This document shows, in pieces, positions 46,946 through 57,037 of a stretch of DNA of 64,000 nucleotides. Source of the DNA: Gayadomonas joobiniege G7 (lineage in GTDB: Bacteria > Pseudomonadota > Gammaproteobacteria > Enterobacterales > Alteromonadaceae); NCBI RefSeq assembly GCF_000300815.1, contig NZ_AMRX01000001.1, positions 372,001 through 436,000 on the forward strand. Reading direction: 5' to 3'. The position numbers and the translations under genes are program-made. Below the pieces are notes generated by a model, which searched no databases, was not told where the DNA came from, and was given only the letters and a program-made list of their open reading frames with translations. Positions within the stretch are counted from its first letter, which is position 1; each line of letters opens with the position of its first letter.

Positions 46946-47548
46946 CTAGCTATTTTTTAACTCGGTAATCACTTTATCTAAACCAACCTCAGAAACACGG
47001 CGGGTAATTTCTTTTTGTTTGGCACCTAGCAATGAAATCCCTTCGGCGACCATGTCATATACTTTCCATTCCCCATCATTGCCTTGGCGAAGTTTAAACT
47101 GTAAATCAATTGCAGGCGCACTGCTGTCTAATAAGCGAGCTTTAACAGTGGCATATTTGCCGTCAATTTGCTGGCCAGCTTCATCAAAAATCACTTTTTG
47201 CCCTTTGTAACCCATTAATGCTGCGGCGTAGGTACTGCTTAAGTTTTCTTCGACGGCTGCCACAAACTCTGTTAATTGTTCTTTTTTAACGTTGCGGACA
47301 TGTTTTCCCAATAACTTAAAAGAAACAAAGTTTAAATCAATATGAGGCAACAATTGGTTTTTAACTAATTGTTTAAGTTGATTTTTTTTATCTGCTTGGT
47401 CTGACTCAATTTGGCTTATCTCAGTAAACAACTGCTGACCAACCTTGCTTAATAGAGCATTTGGAGATTGTGCAGCCTGTAACACTGTAGAAAATAACAA
47501 TGGTATTGCGACTAGTGCTGTCACTATATATTTTTTTAGAATGGTCAT
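46946..47548 (-). CDS. MlaC-like phospholipid-binding protein (Ttg2D/DUF family)
   Basis: 200 residues from ATG 47548 (CGGAG upstream); the open frame extends six codons further without a good start. The signal peptide ends near LQAAQ. The mature part shows the MlaC pattern: LLPHIDLNFVSFKLLGKHVRNV, LTEFVAAVEENLSSTYAAAL, YATVKARL and WKVYDMVAEGISLL. MlaC carries phospholipid across the periplasm between MlaA and MlaFEDB. Here no mlaFEDB or mlaA genes adjoin, and a terminator directly follows, so it is an orphan copy. A symbol is not given because orthology is uncertain. Confidence 0.85.
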   Translation of the reverse strand: MTILKKYIVTALVAIPLLFSTVLQAAQSPNALLSKVGQQLFTEISQIESDQADKKNQLKQLVKNQLLPHIDLNFVSFKLLGKHVRNVKKEQLTEFVAAVEENLSSTYAAALMGYKGQKVIFDEAGQQIDGKYATVKARLLDSSAPAIDLQFKLRQGNDGEWKVYDMVAEGISLLGAKQKEITRRVSEVGLDKVITELKNS

Positions 47549-47745
47549 AAATTTAGCTCCGTTCAAATCAATAAGGCTATTATACCTAAATTACCCTTGC
47601 TCAATTAGCCCTTTACTAGAAACTAATTATTGCCGATTTGGCAACAATGACATCATTCTAATGAGTTAGTTATAGCTGAGAATTAGCGCAAGTACCTATT
47701 ATTTTAAGAAGTATTTTTTTACTCGTATAGTGGAATCAGTGACCT

Positions 47746-48759
47746 TTATCGCAGCTTACTTTCCACATGAACGATTTGTTTGCCTCCTAAACCTCTCCCT
47801 AATTGTTTATCCAGCGCCGTTTTGACACTTTGCGCTGTAAACTCTACATCAAGCAACGGGCAAGGCATTAACTGGCCCGAGGCAACTTTTTCTAATAATG
47901 CGTTATTAAAAAACAGCATTCGTTGTTGTGCACATACGCTCTTCATTAACCAAGCGCCGGCCAAAGAAACAATGCAAATATTGGGTGCTTTTTTGTCTAA
48001 TAGTTCTGGCGAAAGTTCAGTTAAACCATTTAAACAAGCAATGCGGCCACAAAATCTTAACCAAGCGATATTGCGCTCTGTATGATGTCCACCGAGCACA
48101 TCAATGATAGCGTCAAACCCTTGTGGTCCAATGGATAAGTTTAATTGTTTATCAATGTTCGCTTGTGCTGGATCAAACACAGCTTCCACACCCAGTTTTT
48201 TTATCCGAGCATGATGCCGTTTACCCGCCAAGGCATATACACGAGCGCCTTTTAACTGTGCCAATTGAATAGCCAATTGGCCGACCGCACCGCCAGCACC
48301 ATCAACCAGTAGCGTATCTCCCTCTTTTATTTGCACTTTTTCAAGCGCAATTTGCGCCGTCATACCACTAAAAGGCAGTGAGGCGGCCACCTCACTAGAA
48401 ACCTCTTCTGGCACTATGCTAACCGCATGATTAGCAATGACCGCATATTCACTTAAGGTGCCTTGCCCTTGGATATCCGTGTGCCACATAACTCGCTGCC
48501 CAACTGTAGGCACTGTGCCCGGCTGTGCTTGTACCACAGTGCCGACTGCATCTAGGCCGGGAATATGGGGATATTGCCAACCGGCTAACCCTACTTTAGC
48601 CAGCTTACTATCGAGCGGATTCAAACCCACTTTTTCAACTTTTACTAAAACTTGACCCAATTGACACTCAGGCAATGGTAATTGCTTTTCGGATAATTGA
48701 AAATCATCCGCAGCTCTATCTAACACAATTGCTTTCATGGTTTTAGGGAATTGGGTCAT
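47746..48759 (-). CDS. Zinc-independent MDR oxidoreductase (quinone oxidoreductase-like)
   Basis: 337 residues from ATG 48759, which has GAGGTG upstream; an in-frame GTG at 48768 is an alternative. The MDR fold is evident: MKAIVLD, GLNPLDSKLA, PHIPGLDAVGTVVQ, LPFSGMTAQIALEKV, and the NADPH loop VDGAGGAVGQLAIQLAQLKGA. Zinc ligands are absent, so it is of the quinone reductase type. It lies 8 bases after the outer-membrane channel gene and is probably the last gene of the RND operon; it may modify a quinone-like substrate of the pump. Confidence 0.85.
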   Translation of the reverse strand: MTQFPKTMKAIVLDRAADDFQLSEKQLPLPECQLGQVLVKVEKVGLNPLDSKLAKVGLAGWQYPHIPGLDAVGTVVQAQPGTVPTVGQRVMWHTDIQGQGTLSEYAVIANHAVSIVPEEVSSEVAASLPFSGMTAQIALEKVQIKEGDTLLVDGAGGAVGQLAIQLAQLKGARVYALAGKRHHARIKKLGVEAVFDPAQANIDKQLNLSIGPQGFDAIIDVLGGHHTERNIAWLRFCGRIACLNGLTELSPELLDKKAPNICIVSLAGAWLMKSVCAQQRMLFFNNALLEKVASGQLMPCPLLDVEFTAQSVKTALDKQLGRGLGGKQIVHVESKLR

Positions 48760-48769
48760 TAATGTCACC

Positions 48770-50158
48770 TCACTGAGATAATAAAGTTCTACTCCAGCCG
48801 CCGCTAAAAGCTTTATAACCGGAAATTCGGGTTTGAATCAAATCAAGTTTGGCATCTAATGCATCACGCTCTGCTTGCAGGGCTTCTTGACGTGCATTTA
48901 GTAAGTCTAAATAAGGGACACTCCCCTCTTCGTAAAGCGCTTGAGCTTGTTCTAATGCATTTAACGCATGCATCACTCGCTGGCTCGAATAATCATTCAG
49001 TTGCGCACCATAATATAAGTTTTTAAGCGCGGTTTGTGCATCTGAGATCACATTCACCAAGGTATTTTCATACTCGGCATAGGCCGCTTTAGTTAACGCA
49101 TGTTGGGCATTTGCCTGAGCCGTTAACGCAGGCCAGCTCAGAATCGACCAATTGATGCCAGGGCTTATCTGCCAGCTTTCTTTTCCAGACAAATTGTTTC
49201 CGTTTGGGTTCAATAAACCAGCAAAACCAGTCACGCTAATCGACGGATAAAGCGCCGCTTGGGCTGCATCATCTAACGCATACTGTTGAGCCAGCTCGTA
49301 TAAAGCTAAATTAATTTCTGGTCTTAGTTTTACGGCTGCTTCTGGCTGATATATTTCAAATGGAATATCGACAGCATCATCCAACGCTGATTTCACAAAG
49401 GTTAAATTGATAGAATCAGCTGGGACGCCTAACAACACAGCTAAACTTGCTTGGCTTCTGAATAAGCTCTGCTGCACAATAGGCAGTAGTGTTTTTTGCT
49501 GATTGAGCTGCGCCAGTGTCCTTTCAACATCTAAGTTAGAAACAAAGCCTTCATCAACCCTAGCTTGCAACACCGCCAGGCTTTCTTCCAAAGCTTTAAT
49601 TTGAGCTTGCACTAAGTTCAATTTTAGGCGGTTCCCTTGCCACTCATAATAACTGCGTGCAACACCCGTCACTATTTCAGCTTTAAGCTGAATACGCGCT
49701 TCAGCGGCTTGGTAAGTTTGTGCTTTAGCGGCATTAACCAAGGATGATATCCGACCAAACAGGTCTAGTTGCCATGTCGCTGACAACCCTACGCTGGTTT
49801 GCTCTGTGATCTGACCGCTCACTTTTTGACGCTCAAATTCAGCCGCGAGTCCGCCTTGCGGTAGCTGCTGATTTTCTTGGTATCCTAATTGCGCTAAGCT
49901 CGCACGGTACCTATAGTCAGCCGCTTGCAGTGCATGATTATCGTTCAGGGCTTGAGCGATTAAACGATTTAGTTCACTATTTTGATAAAACTGCCACCAT
50001 AAACCCTGCTCTGTTACTGCTTGCTGCTCTAAATAGGCTTGGCTGGCAAAATAAGCATGATTTTGACTTTCAACCAACTCATGTGATTTAAAATTGGCGC
50101 AACCGGCCAGCAGCAAAGCTGCGGCCATAGCTGTTAATGGTGTTTTTAACAAACTCAT
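48770..50158 (-). CDS. RND efflux outer membrane channel (NodT/OprM family)
   Basis: 462 residues with lipobox LAGC (Cys20). Two TolC-type repeats are visible: AQLGYQENQQLPQG with VGLSATWQLDLFGRISSL in the first half and YPSISVTGFAGLLNP with INWSILSWPALTAQA in the second; the end has YEEGSVPYLDLLNARQEAL. It forms the trimeric outer-membrane duct for the pump encoded 2 bases upstream. Confidence 0.92.
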   Translation of the reverse strand: MSLLKTPLTAMAAALLLAGCANFKSHELVESQNHAYFASQAYLEQQAVTEQGLWWQFYQNSELNRLIAQALNDNHALQAADYRYRASLAQLGYQENQQLPQGGLAAEFERQKVSGQITEQTSVGLSATWQLDLFGRISSLVNAAKAQTYQAAEARIQLKAEIVTGVARSYYEWQGNRLKLNLVQAQIKALEESLAVLQARVDEGFVSNLDVERTLAQLNQQKTLLPIVQQSLFRSQASLAVLLGVPADSINLTFVKSALDDAVDIPFEIYQPEAAVKLRPEINLALYELAQQYALDDAAQAALYPSISVTGFAGLLNPNGNNLSGKESWQISPGINWSILSWPALTAQANAQHALTKAAYAEYENTLVNVISDAQTALKNLYYGAQLNDYSSQRVMHALNALEQAQALYEEGSVPYLDLLNARQEALQAERDALDAKLDLIQTRISGYKAFSGGWSRTLLSQ

Positions 50159-50160
50159 AA

Positions 50161-53100
50161 TTATACTTCCTTCTGGTTTGTTTGCACTTTGCTCTCGCGA
50201 GCCACTAAAGCGTAAAAAACAGGGGTAAATAACAAACCAAATAAGGTCACGCCTATCATCCCAGAAAATACAGCGATTCCCATTGCTTGACGCATCTCAG
50301 CCCCAGCGCCTGAAGCTAACACCAGAGGAATGACACCGGCAGTAAAAGCAATAGAAGTCATTAATATAGGCCGTAAACGCAAGCGTCCGGCATGAATAAT
50401 AGCTTGTAATCGGGTCATACCTGTCTCTTGCTGCTCTTTAGCAAACTCAACCATCAAGATGGCGTTTTTACAAGCCAGTGCAACCAGAACAATTAAACCT
50501 ATTTGAGTAAAAATATTATTATCACCCGACATTAACCAAACCCCCAATAGCGCCGAGAATATGGTCATAGGTACAATTAGAATGATAGCTAGCGGTAATC
50601 GTAAACTTTCGTACTGAGCGGCTAACACCATAAAAACTAATAACACCACCAGCGGAAAAATATATACCATAGTATTACCCGCTAAAATTTGCTGATAGGT
50701 TACTTCAGTCCACTCAAATGCCATGCCCTCAGGTAATTGCTCAGCTAAAACCGCTTCAATTGCTTGTTTCGCTTGATCACTGCTGTAACCTGGTGCTGGA
50801 TTACCATTCAGTTCGGCACTTGGATAACCGTTATAATGCATCACCTGATCAGGCCCTGTGGTCGGCGTGGCTTTTAATACCGCCCCCAAGGGCACCATAT
50901 CACCAGCACTGTTTCGAACTTTTAGGTTAAGTATTTGTTTGGCATCCAGACGGTACTCTGCGTCGGCCTGTGCATTCACCTGATAAGTGCGCCCAAACAT
51001 ATTAAAGTCGTTTACATACACAGAACCTAAATACACTTGCAGCGCTTCAAACACACCGTTTAATGGGATCCCTTGCAATAACGCTTGCTCGCGATCGATT
51101 TCAATATCCATTTGGGGTACCTGAATACGAAAGCTTGAAAATAAGCCCATAAGTTCAGGTCTTTGGTTGCCAGCCGCTATCACCTTTTGCAAAGTGCCAA
51201 ACAAGGTTTCAAAACCTAAGTTCCCTCTGTCTTCTAATTGCAATTTAAAACCACCCGTTGTCCCCAAACCTAAAATTGGTGGGGGTGGGAACACTGCCAC
51301 AAAAGCTTCGTCAATCACTGCATAGCGCTTATTTAATTCAGCAGCAATAGCGCCGGCTGACATTCCCGGTCCCTGACGGTCACTAAAGTCTTCTAGCGGG
51401 GTAAAAACCACTGCACTATTTGGACTGTTGATAAAACCATTGACTGATAGCCCAGGAAAACCAACTGAGTTTGCTACACCAGGCACATTCCCAGCTATTT
51501 CTGACATTTGTCTAACAACCGCCTCAGTGCGATCTAAACTAGATGCGTCCGGCAATTGAGCAATAGAAACTAGATACTGTTTATCTTGCGCTGGAATAAA
51601 CCCGCCAGGCACTGCATTAAACAAAGAGACAGTCGACCCCAGCAAAGCAACATATAACACAGCAACGATAATGCTGAATCTAACAAGTTTTTTAATGGTT
51701 GCCTGATACGCATTGGATGCTTTATCAAACATACGGTTGAACGGTTTAAATAACCAGCCACCAAATAATTTATTCATTACCCGTGTTAAAAGATCCGGTT
51801 TAGCATGATGCGGCTTTAATAAAATAGCCGATAATGCAGGGGACAAGGTTAATGAGTTAATTGCAGAGATAATGGTTGATATTGTGATAGTTAATGCAAA
51901 CTGCTTATAAAACTGCCCAGACAAACCAGTGATAAAGGCGGTTGGAATAAACACAGCACATAACACCAAAGCAATCGCAATGATAGGTCCTGTTACTTCG
52001 CTCATCGCAACCCGAGTGGCTTCCATCGGGGACAGTCCATTTTCAATGTTGCGCTCAACATTTTCTACTACCACGATTGCATCATCAACAACTATCCCTA
52101 TCGCCAACACCAAACCAAACAGTGACAAGGTGTTAATGCTCACCCCCAACCATTGCATCACCGCAAAGGTACCAATGAGCGAAACAGGGACTGCTATCAA
52201 AGGAATTATAGAGGCGCGCCATGTTTGTAAAAACAATACAACAACAATAACAACAAGAACAATTGCTTCTAATAAGGTTTTAATCACGGCTTCGATAGAG
52301 CCGCGAACAAAAACGGTTGGATCATAAACTATGTCATACGTCATGCCCGCCGGAAAATCTTTTGCGAGTATTGCCATGGTGCTTCTAACTTCATCCGACA
52401 ACTCAATAGCATTTGAACCTGGACGCTGGAAGATAGGCATAGCCACAGCTTGTTGACCATTGAGTAGAGAACGCAAAGCGTAAGAATCTTGCCCGATTTC
52501 AACTCTGGCAACATCTTGCAAACGAGTAATAGCCCCACGCTCACCCACTTTTACAATCACTTGTTCAAATTCTTTTATGCTTTGTAAGCGACCTTTAACA
52601 TTTAATAATATTTGAAACTTTGCCGAATTAGGGACTGGCTGCGAACCTAAAGATCCCGCAGCGACCTGCTGGTTCTGCTCGCGTAAAGCAGCAATAACAT
52701 CACCGGCCGTGATCTGACGAGCTGATAGCGCATCTGGATCTAACCAGACACGCATGGCATATTTACCACCACCAAATACGCGGACGTTTCCTACCCCACC
52801 AATTCGAGCAATTTGGTCTTTAACATATAAATCAGCGTAATTTGATAAATAATCTGAGGTGCGGCTCTCATCTGGCGAGTATAAATGCACCACCATAGTT
52901 AAATTGGGCGATGATTTTTCTGCCACCACACCCAGCCGCTGAACTTCTTGCGGTAAACGAGGGATCGCTGAATTAACACGGTTTTGCACACGTTGCTGGG
53001 CTTTATCTAAATCTGTGCCTAACGCAAAGGTTACCGTCAATGTCATGCGGCCATCACTGGTCGCTTGTGAAAACATATATAACATGTTTTCAACACCATT

Positions 53101-53313
53101 AATTTCTTGTTCTAATGGCGTAGCAACTGTTTCCGCTATAACCTTGGGGTTAGCACCCGGATAATTGGCAGTCACCACTACCGTTGGCGGCACCACTTCT
53201 GGATATTCGCTAATAGGTAAATTAAATAGAGAAATGGCACCGCCAATTAAAATAATAAGTGACAGCACGGCGGCAAAAATCGGCCGCTTAATAAAAAAGT
53301 GCGAAAAATTCAT
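50161..53313 (-). CDS. RND multidrug efflux pump, HAE-1 family
   Basis: 1050 residues starting MNFSHFFIKRPIFAAVLSL, the HAE-1 hallmark. It has 12 transmembrane helices and two large periplasmic loops. The proton-relay Asp pair is in GIVVDDAIVVVENVERN (TM4), and PVSEYPEV-type PISEYPEVVPP is at about 33-43. The LPISEYPEV and MexF-like FPPPPI-LG features suggest the MexF side of the family. It exports hydrophobic drugs using the proton gradient; substrates are unknown. Confidence 0.94.
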   Translation of the reverse strand: MNFSHFFIKRPIFAAVLSLIILIGGAISLFNLPISEYPEVVPPTVVVTANYPGANPKVIAETVATPLEQEINGVENMLYMFSQATSDGRMTLTVTFALGTDLDKAQQRVQNRVNSAIPRLPQEVQRLGVVAEKSSPNLTMVVHLYSPDESRTSDYLSNYADLYVKDQIARIGGVGNVRVFGGGKYAMRVWLDPDALSARQITAGDVIAALREQNQQVAAGSLGSQPVPNSAKFQILLNVKGRLQSIKEFEQVIVKVGERGAITRLQDVARVEIGQDSYALRSLLNGQQAVAMPIFQRPGSNAIELSDEVRSTMAILAKDFPAGMTYDIVYDPTVFVRGSIEAVIKTLLEAIVLVVIVVVLFLQTWRASIIPLIAVPVSLIGTFAVMQWLGVSINTLSLFGLVLAIGIVVDDAIVVVENVERNIENGLSPMEATRVAMSEVTGPIIAIALVLCAVFIPTAFITGLSGQFYKQFALTITISTIISAINSLTLSPALSAILLKPHHAKPDLLTRVMNKLFGGWLFKPFNRMFDKASNAYQATIKKLVRFSIIVAVLYVALLGSTVSLFNAVPGGFIPAQDKQYLVSIAQLPDASSLDRTEAVVRQMSEIAGNVPGVANSVGFPGLSVNGFINSPNSAVVFTPLEDFSDRQGPGMSAGAIAAELNKRYAVIDEAFVAVFPPPPILGLGTTGGFKLQLEDRGNLGFETLFGTLQKVIAAGNQRPELMGLFSSFRIQVPQMDIEIDREQALLQGIPLNGVFEALQVYLGSVYVNDFNMFGRTYQVNAQADAEYRLDAKQILNLKVRNSAGDMVPLGAVLKATPTTGPDQVMHYNGYPSAELNGNPAPGYSSDQAKQAIEAVLAEQLPEGMAFEWTEVTYQQILAGNTMVYIFPLVVLLVFMVLAAQYESLRLPLAIILIVPMTIFSALLGVWLMSGDNNIFTQIGLIVLVALACKNAILMVEFAKEQQETGMTRLQAIIHAGRLRLRPILMTSIAFTAGVIPLVLASGAGAEMRQAMGIAVFSGMIGVTLFGLLFTPVFYALVARESKVQTNQKEV

Positions 53314-53326
53314 AAACTAAGCCTTT

Positions 53327-54517
53327 TTATTGTGCAGCGGCCAAAACTGGCTCTTTATTATCGTAAAATAATGTCAGCGCAATTTCAGATGTGTCTAATT
53401 CAATCATCTGGGGATTAATTGGCATGCCAGGACCGACTCGAGCCGGTCCTTTTACTGCAATTTTATCGCCTGCTTTTAAACCGGTTAAAATAGCGCGAAA
53501 GTCACCGTAGCGGTCGCCTAATTCAACGGGTCGATATTGCAGGGTATTATTTTCATCTACCGTTAAAACAAAACGGTTTTTTAAATCTGTACCTAATGCG
53601 GTTTCAGGAATTAATACTTGTTCGGTGGCCATTTGGCTAGCAACCCGAATGCGTGCAAATGAACCGGCTCTAAGCTGATTTTCGCCATCAACAAACGAAG
53701 CTCTCACTCTGAGCGTGCCCGTAGCCGGGTCTATTTGATTGTCGATAAAGTCGATTTTCCCTTGTTTTGAAAACTCATCACTGCCTAATTGCTGCATGGC
53801 AACTCTGATACCTTGTTGAGCAGATGCGTTGGCAAAATGCTGATTCCAAGTTCGCTCGTCGATATCAAAATAAGCAAACATTTTTTGATTTGAAACAATT
53901 CGAGTTAGCACACTTTGATTAGCCGTTACCGTATTACCTTTAGTAATCTCTGCACGTGAAATCAGACCATCAATTGGCGAGGTAATTTCAGTAAACTCTA
54001 AATTCAACTGTGCCAGTTTAAGTTGGGCTTGAATCGCAGATAGTGAGGCCTGTGCCTGTTTAACCGCGGTTTCGCGAGACTCGGCATCTTCGGCAGAAAT
54101 GGCATTACGTGCTTTTAAGCGCTGTGAGCGCGCTGCTTCATTGCGAGCTTGTTCCAATAACGCTTGGGCGTTATCTAACTGAGCTTGCAAACGATCCACT
54201 TCAGCGACGAATGGACGAGGGTCTAACTTAAATAATAATTGCCCTTGGCTTACCTGTTCACCTTCAACAAATTCAACACTATCGACCACACCTGAAACAC
54301 GCGGGCGCAGTGCAATTTGTTGCGGCGACTCCAACCTAGTTGTATAAGTAAACCAACTCTGTACTGGTTGTTGAACCACAGCAGCCACTTCAATTGGCAA
54401 AGCTGGAGCGGCAGATTGGGTTGCACTCGCTGATGAATCAGCTTGGCTGCATGCATTCAACAACAACGCGCTAACGGCCACAAAAACACTGGTTATATAT
54501 CGTTTTGTTCTAAACAT
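53327..54517 (-). CDS. RND efflux periplasmic adaptor (membrane fusion protein)
   Basis: 396 residues with lipobox LNAC (Cys23). The order is typical: a first lipoyl half (RPRVSGVVDSVEFVEGEQVSQGQLLFKLDPRPF), a helical hairpin (about 105-165), a second lipoyl half (ITSPIDGLISRAEITKGNTV), then the beta barrel (IDPATGTLRVRASF) and a membrane-proximal domain. The ATG at 54517 follows GGAGGT. It is the first gene of the RND operon and joins pump and channel. Confidence 0.93.
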   Translation of the reverse strand: MFRTKRYITSVFVAVSALLLNACSQADSSASATQSAAPALPIEVAAVVQQPVQSWFTYTTRLESPQQIALRPRVSGVVDSVEFVEGEQVSQGQLLFKLDPRPFVAEVDRLQAQLDNAQALLEQARNEAARSQRLKARNAISAEDAESRETAVKQAQASLSAIQAQLKLAQLNLEFTEITSPIDGLISRAEITKGNTVTANQSVLTRIVSNQKMFAYFDIDERTWNQHFANASAQQGIRVAMQQLGSDEFSKQGKIDFIDNQIDPATGTLRVRASFVDGENQLRAGSFARIRVASQMATEQVLIPETALGTDLKNRFVLTVDENNTLQYRPVELGDRYGDFRAILTGLKAGDKIAVKGPARVGPGMPINPQMIELDTSEIALTLFYDNKEPVLAAAQ

Positions 54518-54669
54518 TTGGTACCTCCATAGAATATTACATATATGGTAGGGAAAAGCAGAACAAACAAATAGACAGCAAAAGTAAACTCATTAGTGCC
54601 ATAACGGCAACAATAGAGTAGAATCGCTAAAATATTAGATGTTTGGTATTTTTTTTAGAGGTTTTACAG

Positions 54670-55623
54670 GTGGATATTACCAATAAGCTGATGATATTTT
54701 TAGAAGTTGTTGAGCAGGGTTCCCTTGCCCGGGCAGCCGAACTTAGAAATGTAGATCGCTCTGTAGTTTCTAAACAGCTAAACAAATTAGAAGAGGAACT
54801 TGGGGTGCGTTTGCTTAATCGCTCGACACGTTCTTTTTCACTGACAGCGGCGGGGGCGGAAATGGTAAAAAAAGCCAAGGAGCTAAGGCTAATGTTAAGT
54901 GAAACCGTGCAAATTGCTGAAAATTACCATAGCGAACCCAGAGGCCTACTCAAGCTCACCAGCTCTTCCATCTTGGGTAAACGTTATATTCAACCAGTTA
55001 TTAATGATTTTCAAAAACGCTTTCCACAAGTGGAAGTCGAGTTAAGGCTCGAAGACAGGGTGGTTGATATTGTAGGTGAAGGTTATGATCTGGCTTTTAG
55101 GGTTGGCCCACCGCGTGACTCTAATTTAATCGCACGCCCACTCGCCCGCACTCGTTTACTTATTTTGGCAGCTCCTGAATTTATTCAAACCTATGGCGAG
55201 CCAAAAACGATTGAAGAATTAGCAGAGCTGCCAGCCGCAATTTATGCCGGTGATTCTAAAAAAGTGCATGAGTTATTACATATAGATAAAAATGGCAAAG
55301 AAGTTGCCACACCTATGCGCAGTGTATACCGCGCCAATGATGGTGAACTATTGCTTGCTAAAGTCATCTCAGGTACCGCTTATACCGCAGTACCCGCATT
55401 TATTGTGAACGATGAAATCATCAAAGGATCCCTTATTCCTATCATGCAGCATATCCACCTGCCTGAATATCATAAGATGAATGTGGTATACCCCCACCGA
55501 GGTTTACCCGCTCGCTCGCAGCTTTTTTTTGATGCAGTGAAAGAATATATAGGCTCGGAGATCCCAATTTGGGAGCATAATATTCCGGGATTCGAAAAAA
55601 TGTACGGTCACAAACCAAGTTAG
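54670..55623 (+). CDS. LysR-family transcriptional regulator
   Basis: 317 residues from a GTG at 54670 with AGAGG eight bases upstream, giving the usual LysR N-terminus MDITNKLMIFLEVVEQGSLARAA; the longer TTG start at 54643 is unlikely. The winged helix spans about 3-60 (VDRSVVSKQLNKLEEELGVRLLNRSTRSF) and the effector domain about 90-295. It is divergent from the RND operon (152-base spacer) and most likely controls it. Confidence 0.92.
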   Translation: MDITNKLMIFLEVVEQGSLARAAELRNVDRSVVSKQLNKLEEELGVRLLNRSTRSFSLTAAGAEMVKKAKELRLMLSETVQIAENYHSEPRGLLKLTSSSILGKRYIQPVINDFQKRFPQVEVELRLEDRVVDIVGEGYDLAFRVGPPRDSNLIARPLARTRLLILAAPEFIQTYGEPKTIEELAELPAAIYAGDSKKVHELLHIDKNGKEVATPMRSVYRANDGELLLAKVISGTAYTAVPAFIVNDEIIKGSLIPIMQHIHLPEYHKMNVVYPHRGLPARSQLFFDAVKEYIGSEIPIWEHNIPGFEKMYGHKPS

Positions 55624-55774
55624 TGCAAACACACCAAAATGGTGCAAAATATCAAGTTAGCGAACCCAGCTAGACTTTTATAAAACAGGGAATCATAGGC
55701 TAAACGACTGAGTTTTAATATTTTTATCTACAATTTTAAAACTTGGAACAAGATCTGCATAGTTCTATTCAGCA

Positions 55775-55948
55775 GGAGCTCATTTAAATTGAGCCGACTT
55801 CACCAAAGAGATATCTAGGGTTCCGACTGTTTATCAGTGACTGGTCCGAGAGTTATCAACCCAGGTGACTGTGGTAACACAGGTTGCTATTTGCAGGGGT
55901 TACACGGCGGGACAAAAGCCCGGGAGGATAAATTTAAATGAGCCTCCC
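55775..55948 (+). ncRNA. Guanidine-I riboswitch (ykkC)
   Basis: The conserved ykkC blocks are present in order: CTAGGGTTCCG at 55815-55825, CTGGTCCGAGAG at 55841-55852, and ACGGCGGGACAAAAGCCCGG at 55904-55923. A hairpin with a GTAA loop lies at 55869-55882. The aptamer is closed by a long helix: GCTCATTTAAATT (55778-55790) with AATTTAAATGAGC (55931-55943), extended by GGA/TCC. No T-run follows, so control is probably of translation. Two alternative pairings exist: TTACACGG (55900-55907) with CCGTGTAA (55961-55968), and GGGAGG (55922-55927) with CCTCCC (55943-55948). A possible -10 (TACAAT) is at 55729. The ligand should be guanidinium. Confidence 0.93.
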
Positions 55949-55986
55949 TGTGCCCGAAAACCGTGTAAACTTTGGAGAATGCAACT

Positions 55987-57018
55987 ATGAAAGCCATAAA
56001 AACCCTTACGCTCGCACTTGCTTTACTCACCTCATTTAACTCGTTCGCAAAAGATAAATTTTCTGTTTGTTGGTCAATTTATGCTGGCTGGATGCCTTGG
56101 GAATATGCCAACAGTCACGGCATTATAAAAAAATGGGCTGATAAATATGATATCGAAATCGAAGTTGTGCAAATTAACGACTACATAGAATCGATCAACC
56201 AATACACTTCAGGTCAGTTTGATGCCTGCACTATGACAAACATGGATGCGCTAACCATACCAGCCGCCAGTTTTGTCGACAGCACCGCCTTAATTGTCGG
56301 TGACTATTCTAACGGTAATGATGGCGTTGTACTTAAAGGCAAAAATAGCCTTAAAGATATTAAAGGCCAACAAGTTAACCTGGTTGAGCTATCTGTTTCA
56401 CACTACTTTTTAGCACGAGCGCTAGAATCAGTTGGTTTGACAGAGCGTGATATTAAAGTAGTTAACACAGCTGATGCTGATTTAGTTGCAGCCTATTCAA
56501 CCAACGATGTAACTGCTGTGGTCACTTGGAACCCTATGTTGTCAGAAATTATTAAACAACCTGACGCGAACTTAGTTTATACCTCAAAACAAATTCCTGG
56601 TGAAATTCTAGATATGATGGTTGTTAACACAGCAACGTTACAGGCCAATCCAGAACTAGGAAAAGCGTTAACCGGCGCTTGGTACGAAACACTCGCGTTA
56701 ATGAATGACGATAAAGTGCTTTCGCATATGGCAGACGCTTCAGGTACAGATCTCGCCGGTTACAAAAACCAAGTTGCCAGCACCTACCTGTTTTATAAAG
56801 CCCAAAATGCGCTTGATTTTGTAACCAGCAAAGAACTGCCAGATCTGTTAAAAAAGGTTGCTGACTTCTCTTTTGACCATGGTTTATTAGGCGAAGGCGC
56901 GCCAGATGCAGGTTTTATAGGCATTGAAACGCCAGCCGGTATTGTTGGTGACAGTAATAATATTCAGCTTAGATTTGATGCCAGCTTCGTAAAAATGGCA
57001 GCCGAAGGCAAACTATAA
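55987..57018 (+). CDS. ABC transporter substrate-binding protein, probably for guanidine
   Basis: 343 residues from ATG 55987 (GGAG at 55974-55977); the frame opens five codons earlier with TTG. The signal peptide ends near SFAKD. The mature part belongs to the NMT1/TauA-like fold: VCWSIYAGWMPWEYANSHGI, FDACTMTNMDALTIPAASF, and VVTWNPM. Homologues are often labelled putative urea ABC transporter binding protein because they lie with urea carboxylase-like genes. Under a guanidine-I riboswitch, guanidine is the more likely ligand. It heads the operon. Confidence 0.88.
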   Translation: MKAIKTLTLALALLTSFNSFAKDKFSVCWSIYAGWMPWEYANSHGIIKKWADKYDIEIEVVQINDYIESINQYTSGQFDACTMTNMDALTIPAASFVDSTALIVGDYSNGNDGVVLKGKNSLKDIKGQQVNLVELSVSHYFLARALESVGLTERDIKVVNTADADLVAAYSTNDVTAVVTWNPMLSEIIKQPDANLVYTSKQIPGEILDMMVVNTATLQANPELGKALTGAWYETLALMNDDKVLSHMADASGTDLAGYKNQVASTYLFYKAQNALDFVTSKELPDLLKKVADFSFDHGLLGEGAPDAGFIGIETPAGIVGDSNNIQLRFDASFVKMAAEGKL

Positions 57019-57037
57019 ATAGTTAGGGGTCGCGATT

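Noticed and set aside
55972-55986. Longer start (TTG) for the substrate-binding protein
   Set aside because: The TTG overlaps the ribosome site GGAG that serves the ATG at 55987, which also begins a clean signal peptide.
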